A stretch of 64,000 nt of DNA from Burkholderiales bacterium. GTDB lineage: Bacteria > Pseudomonadota > Gammaproteobacteria > Burkholderiales > Ga0077523. The notes under the pieces are model-generated. The model was not told the origin of the DNA. It was given only the letters and a program-made list of their open reading frames with translations, and searched no databases. The stretch covers positions 208,294 through 272,293 of the forward strand of contig JALHMS010000001.1 in assembly GCA_022843925.1 (NCBI GenBank). The letters run 5' to 3'. The position numbers and the translations under genes were made by a program. Below are positions 40,671-49,606 of this stretch, one piece after another (within the stretch, counting starts at the first letter, position 1; the number at the start of each line of letters is the position of its first letter).

Positions 40671-40699
40671 TTGACACCCTTGGATGTGCCGCCTACCCT
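40671..40699 (+). promoter_or_regulatory. Promoter of the ABC transporter cluster
   Basis: A perfect -35 TTGACA (40671-40676) with a 17-base spacer leads to TACCCT (40694-40699), a weak -10. It lies 41 bases before the binding-protein start and just after the atp terminator. The weak -10 suggests a need for an activator. Confidence 0.5.
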
Positions 40700-40740
40700 C
40701 CCGACGGTCCCCGATAGCTCCCGACTCCGAGAAGAAACCC

Positions 40741-41889
40741 ATGTCGTCCACCGCCCGTGCACTTCTCGCTGTTCTGCTCGCCACCGCCTCCCTCGCGTCC
40801 GCGAAGGACACCGTCCGCATTGCTTTCATCGGACCACTCACCGGCGGCGTCTCCGCCAATGGCCTGGGCGGGCGGAATTCCGCGGAGCTCGCCGTGAAGC
40901 TTCGCAATGCCGACGCCAAAGCGAAGTACTCGTACGAGCTGATGGCGCTGGACGACGAATGCAAGCCGAACGTCGGTGTGCAGGTGGCCACCAAGGCGGC
41001 AGCCGACAAGAACGTCATCGCAGCCGTCGCGCACTATTGCTCCACGGTCGCGATGGGCACCGTCGACGTCTACCACCGCTTCGGACTGCCTGTCGTGATC
41101 TGGGGCGCGGTGCTGCCCGACATCACCTACGCCAACGACTTCAAGGAGATCCATCGCGTCAACGGCACGATGATCAACCAGAACGAGACGGCGGCGAAGT
41201 TCATGGTCGCGCAGAAGTACAAGCGCTGGGCCATCATTCACGACACCACCGACTACGGCAAAGGGCACAACCGCTACTTCAGCGAGTATCTCCAGAAGAA
41301 CGGCGGGCAGATTCTCGGCACCTTCGGCGTCACCGCTGACCAGCAGGACTTCTCGGCCGAACTCACGCGCATCAAGGAGCTGAAGCCCGAAGTCATCTAC
41401 TTCGGTGGGATCACGCCGCTGGGTGTCCGCATCCGCAGCCAGATGGACAAGTTCGGTGTGAAAGCCGTGTTCCAGGGCACGTCCGGCATCATCTCCGACG
41501 CGTTCGTCGAGGGTCTCGGCCCGCTCGCCGAAGGTGTCGTGGCCTTCCGCGAAGGCGCGCCCGCGGAAAAGCTGCCTGGCGGAAAGTACTTCATCGAGCA
41601 GTACGCAAAAGCCGCCTACTCCGATCCGCCCGAAGCCTACGGGCCCTTCGCCTTCGCGGCAGCCAACCTGGTGATGGATGCCGTCGAGAAGGTCGGTCCC
41701 GATCGCAAGAAGGTCCGCAACGAGCTGAATCGCACCCACGACTACGATTCCGTCGTCGGCAAGATCAGCTTCGACGACCACCGCCAGAACGCCGTGCCGC
41801 TCATCACGAAGTTCGTCGTGCAGGGCGGCAAATGGCTCGTCTGGGAAGACAGCGAGTACGCCTCCGGCAAGCGACCCCTCGTACGCTGA
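40741..41889 (+). CDS. Branched-chain-amino-acid-type ABC transporter periplasmic binding protein
   Basis: The 382-residue protein has a signal peptide (about 1-20, ARALLAVLLATASLASA) and a type I periplasmic binding fold of the LivK family (VRIAFIGPLTGG, SAELAVKLRN, DDECKPNVGVQVATK). It should deliver a small amide or amino-acid-like ligand to the permeases encoded next. The ligand cannot be read from sequence. It may be an acylated or malonylated amino compound, judging only by the linked M20 and malonate genes. It is the first gene of a tight five-gene transporter set. Confidence 0.9.
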   Translation: MSSTARALLAVLLATASLASAKDTVRIAFIGPLTGGVSANGLGGRNSAELAVKLRNADAKAKYSYELMALDDECKPNVGVQVATKAAADKNVIAAVAHYCSTVAMGTVDVYHRFGLPVVIWGAVLPDITYANDFKEIHRVNGTMINQNETAAKFMVAQKYKRWAIIHDTTDYGKGHNRYFSEYLQKNGGQILGTFGVTADQQDFSAELTRIKELKPEVIYFGGITPLGVRIRSQMDKFGVKAVFQGTSGIISDAFVEGLGPLAEGVVAFREGAPAEKLPGGKYFIEQYAKAAYSDPPEAYGPFAFAAANLVMDAVEKVGPDRKKVRNELNRTHDYDSVVGKISFDDHRQNAVPLITKFVVQGGKWLVWEDSEYASGKRPLVR

Positions 41890-41907
41890 CGGCAGAACCC
41901 TCGCGTG

Positions 41908-42825
41908 ATGGATCCCGCGCTCTTCGCGCAGCACCTGCTGAACGGCGTGATGCTGGGCGTGATCTACGCCCTCGTCGCCGTCGGCTTCACGCTGTTCTTC
42001 GGCGTGCTCGACGTGATCAAGTTCTCCCACGGCGACGTCGTCATGCTCGGCGCGTTCACGGCCCTCGCCACGTCCATCGCCGCCTCGGCCGCGGGGCTCT
42101 CCTCCCCGGTCATCCTCGCTGCCATGCTGCTGGCTGCCATCGTCGGCATGGCACTCGTCGGCATGCTGATGGCGCGGTACCTGGTCTTGCCCCTGCGCAA
42201 CGCCCCGACGCTGAACGTCCTGCTCGTCACCCTCATGGCCGGCACCGTCATCCGCGAGGGCGTCCGGCTCTTCTATCCGCAGGGGTCCAATCCCAAGCCC
42301 TTTCCGCGCCTCCTGCCGACCGGCGCGTTCGAGTTCGGCGCATTCACGCTTCGCCACGACAGCATCGTGCTGCTGGTGCTGGGTGTCGGCGCGATCGTGT
42401 TCGTGCATCTGCTCATCGTCCGCACCCGCCTGGGTCTCGCGATCCGGGCCGTTGCGCAGGACCCCGAAACCGCCGCAGCGATGGGCATCCCCTTCCGCGG
42501 CACCGTGCTCGCGACCTTCGCCATCGGCTCGGCGCTCGCTGCGCTTGCCGGCGTGGTGAACGGCCTCTACTACAGTGAAGTGAGCTTCAACATGGGCCTC
42601 CTGCTCGGCGCCATCGGCTTCTCGGCCGCCGTGATCGGCGGGCTCGGCAACGTCTACGGTGCGATCCTCGGCGGATTCGTCTTCGCGGCGCTCCAGACCA
42701 TCGGCGCCGTGGCACTGCCCTTCGCGAGCGCCTACAAGGACGTCTTCGCTTTCGGCGTCGTGATCCTGCTCATGGCGTGGAAGCCGGGCGGCCTCCTCGC
42801 CGAACGCTCGGCGGAACGCGTCTGA
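41908..42825 (+). CDS. livH: ABC transporter permease, LivH family
   Basis: The 305-residue inner-membrane permease has about eight hydrophobic segments, the family start LNGVMLGVIYALVAVGFTLFFGVLDVIKFSHGD (quoted in part) and the cytoplasmic coupling region around AVAQDPETAAAMGI. It forms the channel with LivM. ATG at 41908 is used; GTG at 41905 directly precedes it. It is 18 bases after the binding-protein gene and overlaps livM by one base (TGATG). Confidence 0.92.
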   Translation: MDPALFAQHLLNGVMLGVIYALVAVGFTLFFGVLDVIKFSHGDVVMLGAFTALATSIAASAAGLSSPVILAAMLLAAIVGMALVGMLMARYLVLPLRNAPTLNVLLVTLMAGTVIREGVRLFYPQGSNPKPFPRLLPTGAFEFGAFTLRHDSIVLLVLGVGAIVFVHLLIVRTRLGLAIRAVAQDPETAAAMGIPFRGTVLATFAIGSALAALAGVVNGLYYSEVSFNMGLLLGAIGFSAAVIGGLGNVYGAILGGFVFAALQTIGAVALPFASAYKDVFAFGVVILLMAWKPGGLLAERSAERV

Positions 42826-43982
42826 TGGGTGCACCTGATCGCGCAACGATCTTCCCCGCGCTCGCCGCGATTCTCGCGGGCGCCGGCGCGACCCTCGCGC
42901 TGCTGCTCGCCGAGACCCAGTGGCACGTCGCCGTCGTGGCACTCGCCGGTGTCGCCGCGCTGCTGATCGGCGGGCGCGCCGGGTTCGGCGACGCCATCCA
43001 TCGCAGCGTTGCGAGCCATCACCGGGTCACCTCGGCCACCTCGTGGCTGGCGGGTGCCGTCGTCGTGTTCCTGCTGCGCGAACACAACTTCGAACTACTG
43101 ATGCTGTGCACGGTGATGCTGTACGTGCTTGCGGGCCTCGGTCTCACCGTCCAGTTCGGCTTCGCAGGCGTGGTGAATTTCGCTGCCGCCGCGTTCATGG
43201 GCGTCGGCGCGTACACCGCGGCGGTGCTGATGACGTCGACCGGGCTGCCGCACCTCGTCGTCGTCCTCGCCGCCGGTGTCGTCACCGCGCTCATCGGCTC
43301 CGTGTTGTTGCTGCCGCTGCTCCGCACGCGCGGCCACTACGCAGCGCTGATCACCATCGCCTTCGGCATCCTGTTCCGCACGTTCCTCGAAGTGAACGAT
43401 ACGCTCGGTGGGCCGCAGGGCCTGAAGGTGCCCGGTCTGCAGATCTTCGGGTATGCGTTCAACGAAGCCATCGAGTTCGACGACGAAACGGAGTGGTCCT
43501 TCTACACCGCCTACGCCGGCGTGTTTCTCGTGGTGCTCGGCCTCGCGTACACCCTCGTGCGACGCGTCGAGCGCTCGTGGATGGGGCTTGCACTCGACGC
43601 CGTGCGCCTCGACGAGACCGCCGCGTCCGCCTTCGGACTGAACGGCGCCGCCTGGAAGATCGCGGCGTTCTCGTTCGGCAATTTCCTCGCGGGCATCGCC
43701 GGTGCGCTGTACGCGATCCTCACGGCCTTCATCGCGCCGGCCAGTTTCACGTTCGGCGATTCGCTGCTGCTGCTGTCGATCGTCATCCTCGGCGGGCTCG
43801 GCAATCCGCTCGGCCTGCTGCCGGCCGCGCTCGTCGTGGTGGTCCTTCCCGAGAAGCTCCAGGTGATCCAGGAGTACCGCTTCCTGCTCTTCGCCGCGCT
43901 CGTGATCCTGATCCTGCTTCTGCGGCCCGGCGGTCTGATGCCGCGGCGCGCGCGCGAGTACTTCCCGGGGCGCTCGTCGTGA
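42825..43982 (+). CDS. livM: ABC transporter permease, LivM family
   Basis: The 385-residue protein has two or three extra N-terminal hydrophobic segments before the common LivM core (LGLTVQFGFAGVVNFA and LRTRGHYAALITIAFGILF). The coupling loop carries DAVRLDETAASAFG. It pairs with LivH. ATG at 42825 overlaps the livH stop, and its own stop overlaps the livG start by 4 bases, so the set is translationally coupled. Confidence 0.92.
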   Translation: MGAPDRATIFPALAAILAGAGATLALLLAETQWHVAVVALAGVAALLIGGRAGFGDAIHRSVASHHRVTSATSWLAGAVVVFLLREHNFELLMLCTVMLYVLAGLGLTVQFGFAGVVNFAAAAFMGVGAYTAAVLMTSTGLPHLVVVLAAGVVTALIGSVLLLPLLRTRGHYAALITIAFGILFRTFLEVNDTLGGPQGLKVPGLQIFGYAFNEAIEFDDETEWSFYTAYAGVFLVVLGLAYTLVRRVERSWMGLALDAVRLDETAASAFGLNGAAWKIAAFSFGNFLAGIAGALYAILTAFIAPASFTFGDSLLLLSIVILGGLGNPLGLLPAALVVVVLPEKLQVIQEYRFLLFAALVILILLLRPGGLMPRRAREYFPGRSS

Positions 43983-44761
43983 CGCATCTGCTCGAGGTTT
44001 CCGGGCTCTCGGTCCGATTCGGCGGCGTGCGCGCGCTCGATGGTCTCGACCTGCATCTCGACGAAGGCGAGACCCTCGGTCTCATCGGCCCCAACGGGTC
44101 CGGCAAGACCACCTCGTTCAACACCATCACCGGGTTCGTCCTGCCGGCCGGTGGCACGGTGCGCTTTGCCGGCGAGGACATCACCGCGCAACCTCCGCGG
44201 CACGTGGCCCGGCGTGGCATCGCGCGGACGTTCCAGCGCCTGCGCCTGCTCACCGAGCTGTCCGTCTTCGACAACCTGATGGTAGGCCAGCACCTCACTC
44301 TCGATCACGGCATCTGGGCGAACCTGCTCGGGCGCGGGCGGCTCCGTGGCGCCATCGCGCGCCAGACGGACGAGATGCGCACGCTGCTGCGCCACTTCAG
44401 CCCGACCCTGCCCGATCGGCTGCACGAGCCCGTCTCCGCGCTGACGATGATCGACCGCCGCCGCGTCGAGGTCTGCCGCGCGCTCGCGCGCTCGCCGCGT
44501 CTGCTGCTCCTCGACGAACCCTCCGCCGGCATGACGCCCGATGAGACGGCCGAGCTGATGCGCGATCTGCAGAACGTGAAGGCCGCACGACCCTCGCTGG
44601 CGGTGATCCTCATCGAGCACGACATGGCCGTGATCGAACGCGTCTCCGCGCGCTGCGTCGTGCTCGATTACGGCCGCAAGATCGCCGACGGCAGCTATGC
44701 CGAGGTGACGCGGGATCCGGCCGTCCGCCGCGCGTATCTCGGCGAGGAGGCGGACGCCTGA
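43979..44761 (+). CDS. livG: ABC transporter ATPase, LivG family
   Basis: The 260-residue ATPase has Walker A GPNGSGKTT (37-45), Walker B LLLLDEP (174-180) and the switch His in LIEHDMAVI. The usual LSGGQ-type signature is replaced by SALTMIDRRR (152-161), a variant of the LTLxxRKR form seen in part of the LivG family. GTG at 43979 overlaps the livM stop by 4 bases (GTGA). The start gives a regular LEVSGLSVRFGGVRAL N-terminus. Confidence 0.92.
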   Translation: MTHLLEVSGLSVRFGGVRALDGLDLHLDEGETLGLIGPNGSGKTTSFNTITGFVLPAGGTVRFAGEDITAQPPRHVARRGIARTFQRLRLLTELSVFDNLMVGQHLTLDHGIWANLLGRGRLRGAIARQTDEMRTLLRHFSPTLPDRLHEPVSALTMIDRRRVEVCRALARSPRLLLLDEPSAGMTPDETAELMRDLQNVKAARPSLAVILIEHDMAVIERVSARCVVLDYGRKIADGSYAEVTRDPAVRRAYLGEEADA

Positions 44762-45483
44762 TGGGACTCTCGCTCGAAGTGAAGAAGCTGCGCGTCGGCT
44801 ACGACCGCGCCGACGTGCTGACCGATGTCTCGATCGTCGCGCGCGCCGGCGAGATCACCTGCCTGCTCGGCGCCAACGGTGCAGGCAAGAGCACGCTCGT
44901 GCGCGCGGTGCTGGGGCTCACCCCGCCGCGGGAGGGCGAGATCCTGCTCGACGGACGGTCGATCGCCGGCCTCCCCACGCATCGCATCGCGGCCCGCGGC
45001 GTGGGCGCCATCCCGGAAGGCCGGCGCGTGTTCCCGAAGCTCACCGTGAAGGAGAACCTGCGCACGGGTGCGTATCTCGAGCGGGACGGCACCGTGATCG
45101 CCCGTCGCTTCGATGAGGTGTACGCGATCTTCCCGCGCCTCCTCGAACGTTCCAGCCAGCTCGCCGGCACCCTCTCCGGTGGTGAGCAGGCGATGCTGTC
45201 GATCGGTCGCGGCCTCATGGGATCCCCGGGGCTGCTCGTCATCGACGAACCTTCGCTCGGCCTCTCGCCACGGTTCGTGAAAGAGAATTTCCAGGTGATC
45301 CGGCGCATCCAGTCCACAGGGATCAGCGTGCTGCTCGTGGAGCAGAACGTCCATCAGACGCTCGACGTGGCGCATCGCGGCTATCTGCTCTCCGGTGGCC
45401 GGGTCGTGGCCGAAGGCACGGCCGACGAACTGAAGCAGCATCCCGCACTGGTGGCGGCCTACTTCGGTGGCGACGGACACTAG
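44761..45483 (+). CDS. livF: ABC transporter ATPase, LivF family
   Basis: The 240-residue ATPase has Walker A GANGAGKST (37-45), an intact signature LSGGEQ (138-143), Walker B LLVIDEPSLGL and the LivF motif PEGRRVFPKLTVKENL. ATG at 44761 overlaps the livG stop by one base (TGATG). It completes a full LIV-type importer. The next gene starts 86 bases later. Confidence 0.93.
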   Translation: MGLSLEVKKLRVGYDRADVLTDVSIVARAGEITCLLGANGAGKSTLVRAVLGLTPPREGEILLDGRSIAGLPTHRIAARGVGAIPEGRRVFPKLTVKENLRTGAYLERDGTVIARRFDEVYAIFPRLLERSSQLAGTLSGGEQAMLSIGRGLMGSPGLLVIDEPSLGLSPRFVKENFQVIRRIQSTGISVLLVEQNVHQTLDVAHRGYLLSGGRVVAEGTADELKQHPALVAAYFGGDGH

Positions 45484-45569
45484 TCGAGACCTCCGGCAGA
45501 CCCCATCACAACGCCGGGAGCGTGCGAAAGCCCGCAGATATACTCGCCCGAGAACCTCCGAGGAACCCC

Positions 45570-46700
45570 ATGGCCGCCCATCCCGATCCGCTTGCCCTCA
45601 CCCGCGAGCTGCTGCACTTCGACACCATCAATCCCCCCGGCCAGGAAGAACCCTGCGCCCATCACCTCGGCGCGCTGCTCGAAGCGGCCGGCTACCGGGT
45701 CACGTATCACGCGATGGGCCCTGGCCGCGCCAACCTCGTCGCGACGATCGGCGGTGACGCCGAGATCGCACCGCTCGTCTTCACCGGACACATCGACATC
45801 GTGCCGCTCGGCGCCGCGCCGTGGACGCGCGATCCGTTCGCGGGCGAGACCGACGGCGGACGCGTCTACGGTCGCGGGTCCAGCGACATGAAATCCGGCG
45901 TGGCCGCCTTCGTGGCCGCCGCCATCGAGATGGCACCCAAGCTCGCCCGCAGCCCCGGCATCACGCTCGTCATCACTGCGGGCGAAGAGACGGGCTGCAT
46001 GGGCGCGTACGATCTCGTCACCAAGCCCGGCGCCCTCGGGCGTGCCGGCGCGATCGTCGTGGCCGAGCCCACCGGCAACTATCCGTTCATCGGCCATCGC
46101 GGCGCCTATTGGCTGCAGGCGAAGACCCACGGCGTCACCGCGCACGGCTCGATGCCGGAGAAGGGCGTGAACGCCGTCTACAAGGCGGCCTGCGCCGTGA
46201 CCTGCCTCGAGCATTTCCACTACGCGACCCCGCCGCATTCCATGATGGGTCAGGGCACCCTGAACGTCGGGACCATCCGCGGCGGACTCAACATCAACTC
46301 CGTCCCTGACGAAGCCGTGATCGGCATCGACATGCGCACCGTGCCCACCCAGACGCACGCCGGGATCCGCGAGGAGCTGGTGGCCGCACTCGGACCCGGG
46401 GTCGAGCTCGACACCATGTTGAGCGTCGAGTCGGTGTACACGGAACCGGAACAGGCCTGGGTGCAGAGCGTGTTCGACGTGATGCAGCCGATCCTCGGCA
46501 GCCGCCCCGAGCCGCGCACCGCCACCTACTTCACCGACGCCGCGGTCCTGAAGCCGGCGTACGGGAATCCGCCCACCATCATCCTCGGCCCCGGTGAGCC
46601 GCAGATGGCGCACCAGACCGACGAGTACTGCATCGCCGAGCGCGTCCTCGAATCGCGGGCCGCCTTCGTCGAGCTGATCCGCCAGTGGTGCCGCGCGTAA
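45570..46700 (+). CDS. M20-family amidohydrolase/peptidase (ArgE/DapE type)
   Basis: The 376-residue zinc hydrolase has the M20 metal motifs: H74 and D76 in GHIDIVP, D106 in GRGSSDMKSG, catalytic Glu in AGEETG (138-143), E166 and a late His near 348. The dimerisation domain carries TAHGSMPEKG. Family members cleave N-acyl groups from amino acids (acetylornithine, succinyl-diaminopimelate) or small peptides. The position between an amino-compound importer and two malonate genes suggests an N-acyl, perhaps N-malonyl, amino acid as substrate; this is inference. ATG at 45570 has GAGGAA six bases upstream. Confidence 0.87.
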   Translation: MAAHPDPLALTRELLHFDTINPPGQEEPCAHHLGALLEAAGYRVTYHAMGPGRANLVATIGGDAEIAPLVFTGHIDIVPLGAAPWTRDPFAGETDGGRVYGRGSSDMKSGVAAFVAAAIEMAPKLARSPGITLVITAGEETGCMGAYDLVTKPGALGRAGAIVVAEPTGNYPFIGHRGAYWLQAKTHGVTAHGSMPEKGVNAVYKAACAVTCLEHFHYATPPHSMMGQGTLNVGTIRGGLNINSVPDEAVIGIDMRTVPTQTHAGIREELVAALGPGVELDTMLSVESVYTEPEQAWVQSVFDVMQPILGSRPEPRTATYFTDAAVLKPAYGNPPTIILGPGEPQMAHQTDEYCIAERVLESRAAFVELIRQWCRA

Positions 46701-46713
46701 ACCCCCGTCCGGC

Positions 46714-48015
46714 ATGACACCGCGTTTCCTGGAGCTGCCGGTGGCGGAGCGCGTGTCGAGCCTGCTCGACGCGGGCTCGGGCCTGTCCCTCGCGCGGCCT
46801 CCAGACGCCGCTGTGAACGCGCTCTCCATCGAGGGCACGATCGAGGGTCGGCGCGTGATGGTGCTCGCCACCGATCCGGCGCACGCAGCCGGTGCCATCG
46901 GGCGCGCCGATGCCGACCAGCTCGTGCGCGGCATCGCCCACGCCCGCGAGCGGCGCGTGCCGCTCGTGCTGCTCCTCGATTCCGCCGGGGCGATGCTGAC
47001 GGAGGGCGTGCAAGTCCTCGGGGCCTTCCGTCGTCTCGAACGCGAACTCCTCGATGCCGTGGCCGCCGACATTCCCGTGGCCGCCGTCCCCGGGCGCAAC
47101 TGCTTCGGTGGCGCGAGCCTGCTGGCGTTCGCGGCGGAGCTGCGGCTGTATCCCCGCGGGGCGCGACTCGGGGTGTCCGGATTGCGCTCGCTCGCAGCAT
47201 TGCGGGATGTCCCGCCCGACACCCTTGAGGTTCTCTTCGGCGCCGAGAGCCGGGCCCGGCACGACGAGCAGTCCGTGCTCGTCACCGACGCTCCCGACGC
47301 GCTCCGTGCGACGCTCCGTGCGTGGCTCGCCGACCGCCCGCCACGGCACAACCAGGCCGACGTGCAGCGGTCGCTCACCCGCCGTCTGCGCATGTACCGC
47401 GGCAATCCCTACAGCCTTCCGATGGTGCCGCCGCCCCCGGATCTGGAGTCGCGCCTGGACCACCTGTTTCCCGAAGGCTGGGGGGTCCTCTATGGCGACG
47501 GTGTGATCCACGGCGACGGCTGGGTGGATGGCCGCAACACCGGCATCGCCGGTTTCGTCGCGGGGCACGCCGTCGATGCCTTCGCGTGCTGGCGCTTCGC
47601 CGAGGCCCTTCGCCTCTTCGCGCGCGAGCCCCGGCACGTGCCCGTGACGCTGCTCCTCGACAGCCCCGGTCAGTCGAGCGTGATCGAGGACGAGCAGGTG
47701 CTGCTGTCCGAGTACATCGCGCTCGTGGCCCGCGGGGCCCACGCCCTCCGTGCGCAGGGCCGCTCGGTCGAGCTGTGGATGATCGGCGAGGCCGGCGGTG
47801 CCATCTACGTGGCGCTCGCCGCGGCGGCCACCACCATCACGGGCTGGCCCGGCCTGCGTCTGCAGACCATCCCGCCGCGTGCCGTGGATCGCGTCGTCGG
47901 CAAGCAGCCGGATGCGCCCCCCATCTCCGCGCTCTTCGAGGCGCGGGTCATCGACCGCTGGACCCGCTCGCCCGGTTTCGGGGAGTGGCCCGCACCCAGT
48001 GTTCCACCGCCATGA
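46714..48015 (+). CDS. Fused malonate-decarboxylase beta/gamma-like carboxyltransferase
   Basis: The 433-residue protein looks like two carboxyltransferase (crotonase-fold) halves in one chain. Residues about 1-205 resemble MdcD (ELPVAERVSSLLDAGS, VLLLDSAGAMLTEG, oxyanion-hole-like NCFGGASLLAFAAEL at 129-143). Residues about 245-425 resemble MdcE (VTLLLDSPGQSS, GEAGGAIYVALAAAA at 358-372). Malonate decarboxylase uses both subunits to decarboxylate malonyl-ACP without biotin. The acyl-carrier (MdcC) and transferase (MdcA) genes are not here; malonyl-CoA synthetase is instead, overlapping by 4 bases. It may decarboxylate malonyl-CoA directly. The fold call is fairly safe; the reaction is inferred. 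Confidence 0.7.
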   Translation: MTPRFLELPVAERVSSLLDAGSGLSLARPPDAAVNALSIEGTIEGRRVMVLATDPAHAAGAIGRADADQLVRGIAHARERRVPLVLLLDSAGAMLTEGVQVLGAFRRLERELLDAVAADIPVAAVPGRNCFGGASLLAFAAELRLYPRGARLGVSGLRSLAALRDVPPDTLEVLFGAESRARHDEQSVLVTDAPDALRATLRAWLADRPPRHNQADVQRSLTRRLRMYRGNPYSLPMVPPPPDLESRLDHLFPEGWGVLYGDGVIHGDGWVDGRNTGIAGFVAGHAVDAFACWRFAEALRLFAREPRHVPVTLLLDSPGQSSVIEDEQVLLSEYIALVARGAHALRAQGRSVELWMIGEAGGAIYVALAAAATTITGWPGLRLQTIPPRAVDRVVGKQPDAPPISALFEARVIDRWTRSPGFGEWPAPSVPPP

Positions 48016-49517
48016 ACCACAACTTTCTCGACCTCGTCGAAGCGCGCATGCCGCGCGACCCCGCGTCGCCCCTCCTCGAGACGGAGGACGGCAGCACCTG
48101 GAGCTATGGCCGCGTGATGGCGCTCTCCGCGCGCCTCGCGCACGCACTGGCCGCCGCCGGCGCGACGCGCGGGGATCGCGTCGCCGCGCAGGTCGAGAAG
48201 ACGCCCAACGCCCTCGCGCTGTATCTCGCGTGCCTGCGTGGCGGCTTCGTGTACCTCCCGCTCAACACCGCGTACCAGCCCGCAGAGGTCGCGTACTTCC
48301 TGGGCGATGCCGCGCCTGCCGTCTTCGTGTGCCGTCCGGAAAGTCGCGACGCCCTCGACCCCGCGATCCGCGAAGCGAGGATCCGCGCGGTTTTCACGCT
48401 CGATGCGGCCCACGGCGGCACGCTGATCGATGCCGCAGACTCGCAACCCGACGAACACCCCGTGGCGCAGGCCGGCGCCGACGATCTCGCCGTGATCATC
48501 TATACGTCCGGCACCACCGGCCGTTCGAAGGGCGCGATGCTGTCGCACGGCAACCTGTCGTCGAACGGTCTCGCGCTCGTCGAGGCATGGCAGTTCGGCG
48601 CGACCGACGTCCTCCTGCATCAGCTCCCGCTGTTCCACGTGCACGGGCTCTTCGTGGCGAACCACTGCGTGCTGCTGTCCGGCGCCCGCATGCTGTTCCA
48701 CCGGAAGTTCGACGCGAAGGTCGCGCTGGCCAGTCTCGCGCGCGCCACCGTGATGATGGGCGTGCCCACGTACTACGTGCGCCTGCTCGCGGAGCCCGGC
48801 TTCGATCGCGCCGCGGCGTCGGGTGTGCGGCTCTTCATCTCCGGCTCCGCGCCGCTGCTGCTCGAGACCTTCCGCGAGTTCGAGGATCGCATCGGCCAGC
48901 GCATCCTGGAGCGCTACGGCATGAGCGAGTCCGGGATGATCACGTCGAATCCGCTGAACGGTGAGCGGCGTGGCGGGACGGTGGGATCACCGCTGCCCGG
49001 CAACGAGGTCCGCGTCGCGGGCGCCGACGACCGGGCCCTGCCCGCGGGCGAGACCGGCGCCATCCAGATCCGCGGCGCCAACGTGTTCCACGGCTATTGG
49101 CGCATGCCCGAGAAGACGCGCGAGGAATTCACGGCCGACGGCTGGTTCCGCACCGGCGACGTGGGCGTGTTCGACGCGGACGGCTATCTGTCCATCGTCG
49201 GGCGCGCGAAGGACCTCATCATCAGCGGTGGCTACAACGTCTATCCGAAGGAGATCGAGCTGGAGCTCGACGTCCTGCCGGGGGTGGTCGAATCCGCCGT
49301 CGTGGGCGTACCGCATCCCGATTTCGGGGAGGCCGTGGTCGCCGTGGTCGTGCTCGCCAAGGGCGCGATGCTCGACGAGGCGGCGACCATCGCCGGCCTG
49401 CGCACACGCCTCGCGAACTACAAGGTGCCGAAGCGCGTGCACGTGGTCGACGACCTCCCGCGCAACGCGATGGGCAAGGTGCAGAAGGCGGAGCTGCGCA
49501 AGCGCTACGGCGGTTGA
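48012..49517 (+). CDS. matB: Malonyl-CoA synthetase (malonate-CoA ligase)
   Basis: The 501-residue adenylate-forming enzyme should convert malonate, ATP and CoA to malonyl-CoA. It has the P-loop YTSGTTGRSKG (164-174), LFISGSAPLLLETFREF, ERYGMSESGM, YWRMPEKTREEF and GRAKDLIISGGYNVYPKE, all closely matching the MatB pattern rather than long-chain ligases. The C-terminal Lys is in MGKVQKAEL. ATG at 48012 overlaps the preceding stop (ATGA). No GNAT-like malonyl-CoA decarboxylase (matA) or MatC carrier is beside it. The fused carboxyltransferase and ABC importer may take those places. Confidence 0.88.
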   Translation: MNHNFLDLVEARMPRDPASPLLETEDGSTWSYGRVMALSARLAHALAAAGATRGDRVAAQVEKTPNALALYLACLRGGFVYLPLNTAYQPAEVAYFLGDAAPAVFVCRPESRDALDPAIREARIRAVFTLDAAHGGTLIDAADSQPDEHPVAQAGADDLAVIIYTSGTTGRSKGAMLSHGNLSSNGLALVEAWQFGATDVLLHQLPLFHVHGLFVANHCVLLSGARMLFHRKFDAKVALASLARATVMMGVPTYYVRLLAEPGFDRAAASGVRLFISGSAPLLLETFREFEDRIGQRILERYGMSESGMITSNPLNGERRGGTVGSPLPGNEVRVAGADDRALPAGETGAIQIRGANVFHGYWRMPEKTREEFTADGWFRTGDVGVFDADGYLSIVGRAKDLIISGGYNVYPKEIELELDVLPGVVESAVVGVPHPDFGEAVVAVVVLAKGAMLDEAATIAGLRTRLANYKVPKRVHVVDDLPRNAMGKVQKAELRKRYGG

Positions 49518-49606
49518 TCCTGCAGCGCCAATGCCGGCTGAGTTCGGAAGGCGCCGCGCCTCCGTCACCGCGGGCGCAGCCCCGCCGCAGAAAAGGAGAT
49601 TGACCC

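Noticed and set aside
46714-48015. Standard malonate decarboxylase (mdc) operon
   Set aside because: No MdcA, MdcC, MdcB or MdcG homologues are adjacent, and the two subunit-like halves are fused.
45480-48147. Minus-strand frames opposite the M20 and carboxyltransferase genes
   Set aside because: The plus-strand proteins carry complete catalytic motifs; the opposite frames carry none.
48012-49517. Long-chain fatty acyl-CoA ligase instead of MatB
   Set aside because: The SGSAPLL, YWRMPEKT and GRAKDLIISGGYNVYPKE segments and the length fit malonyl-CoA synthetase better.
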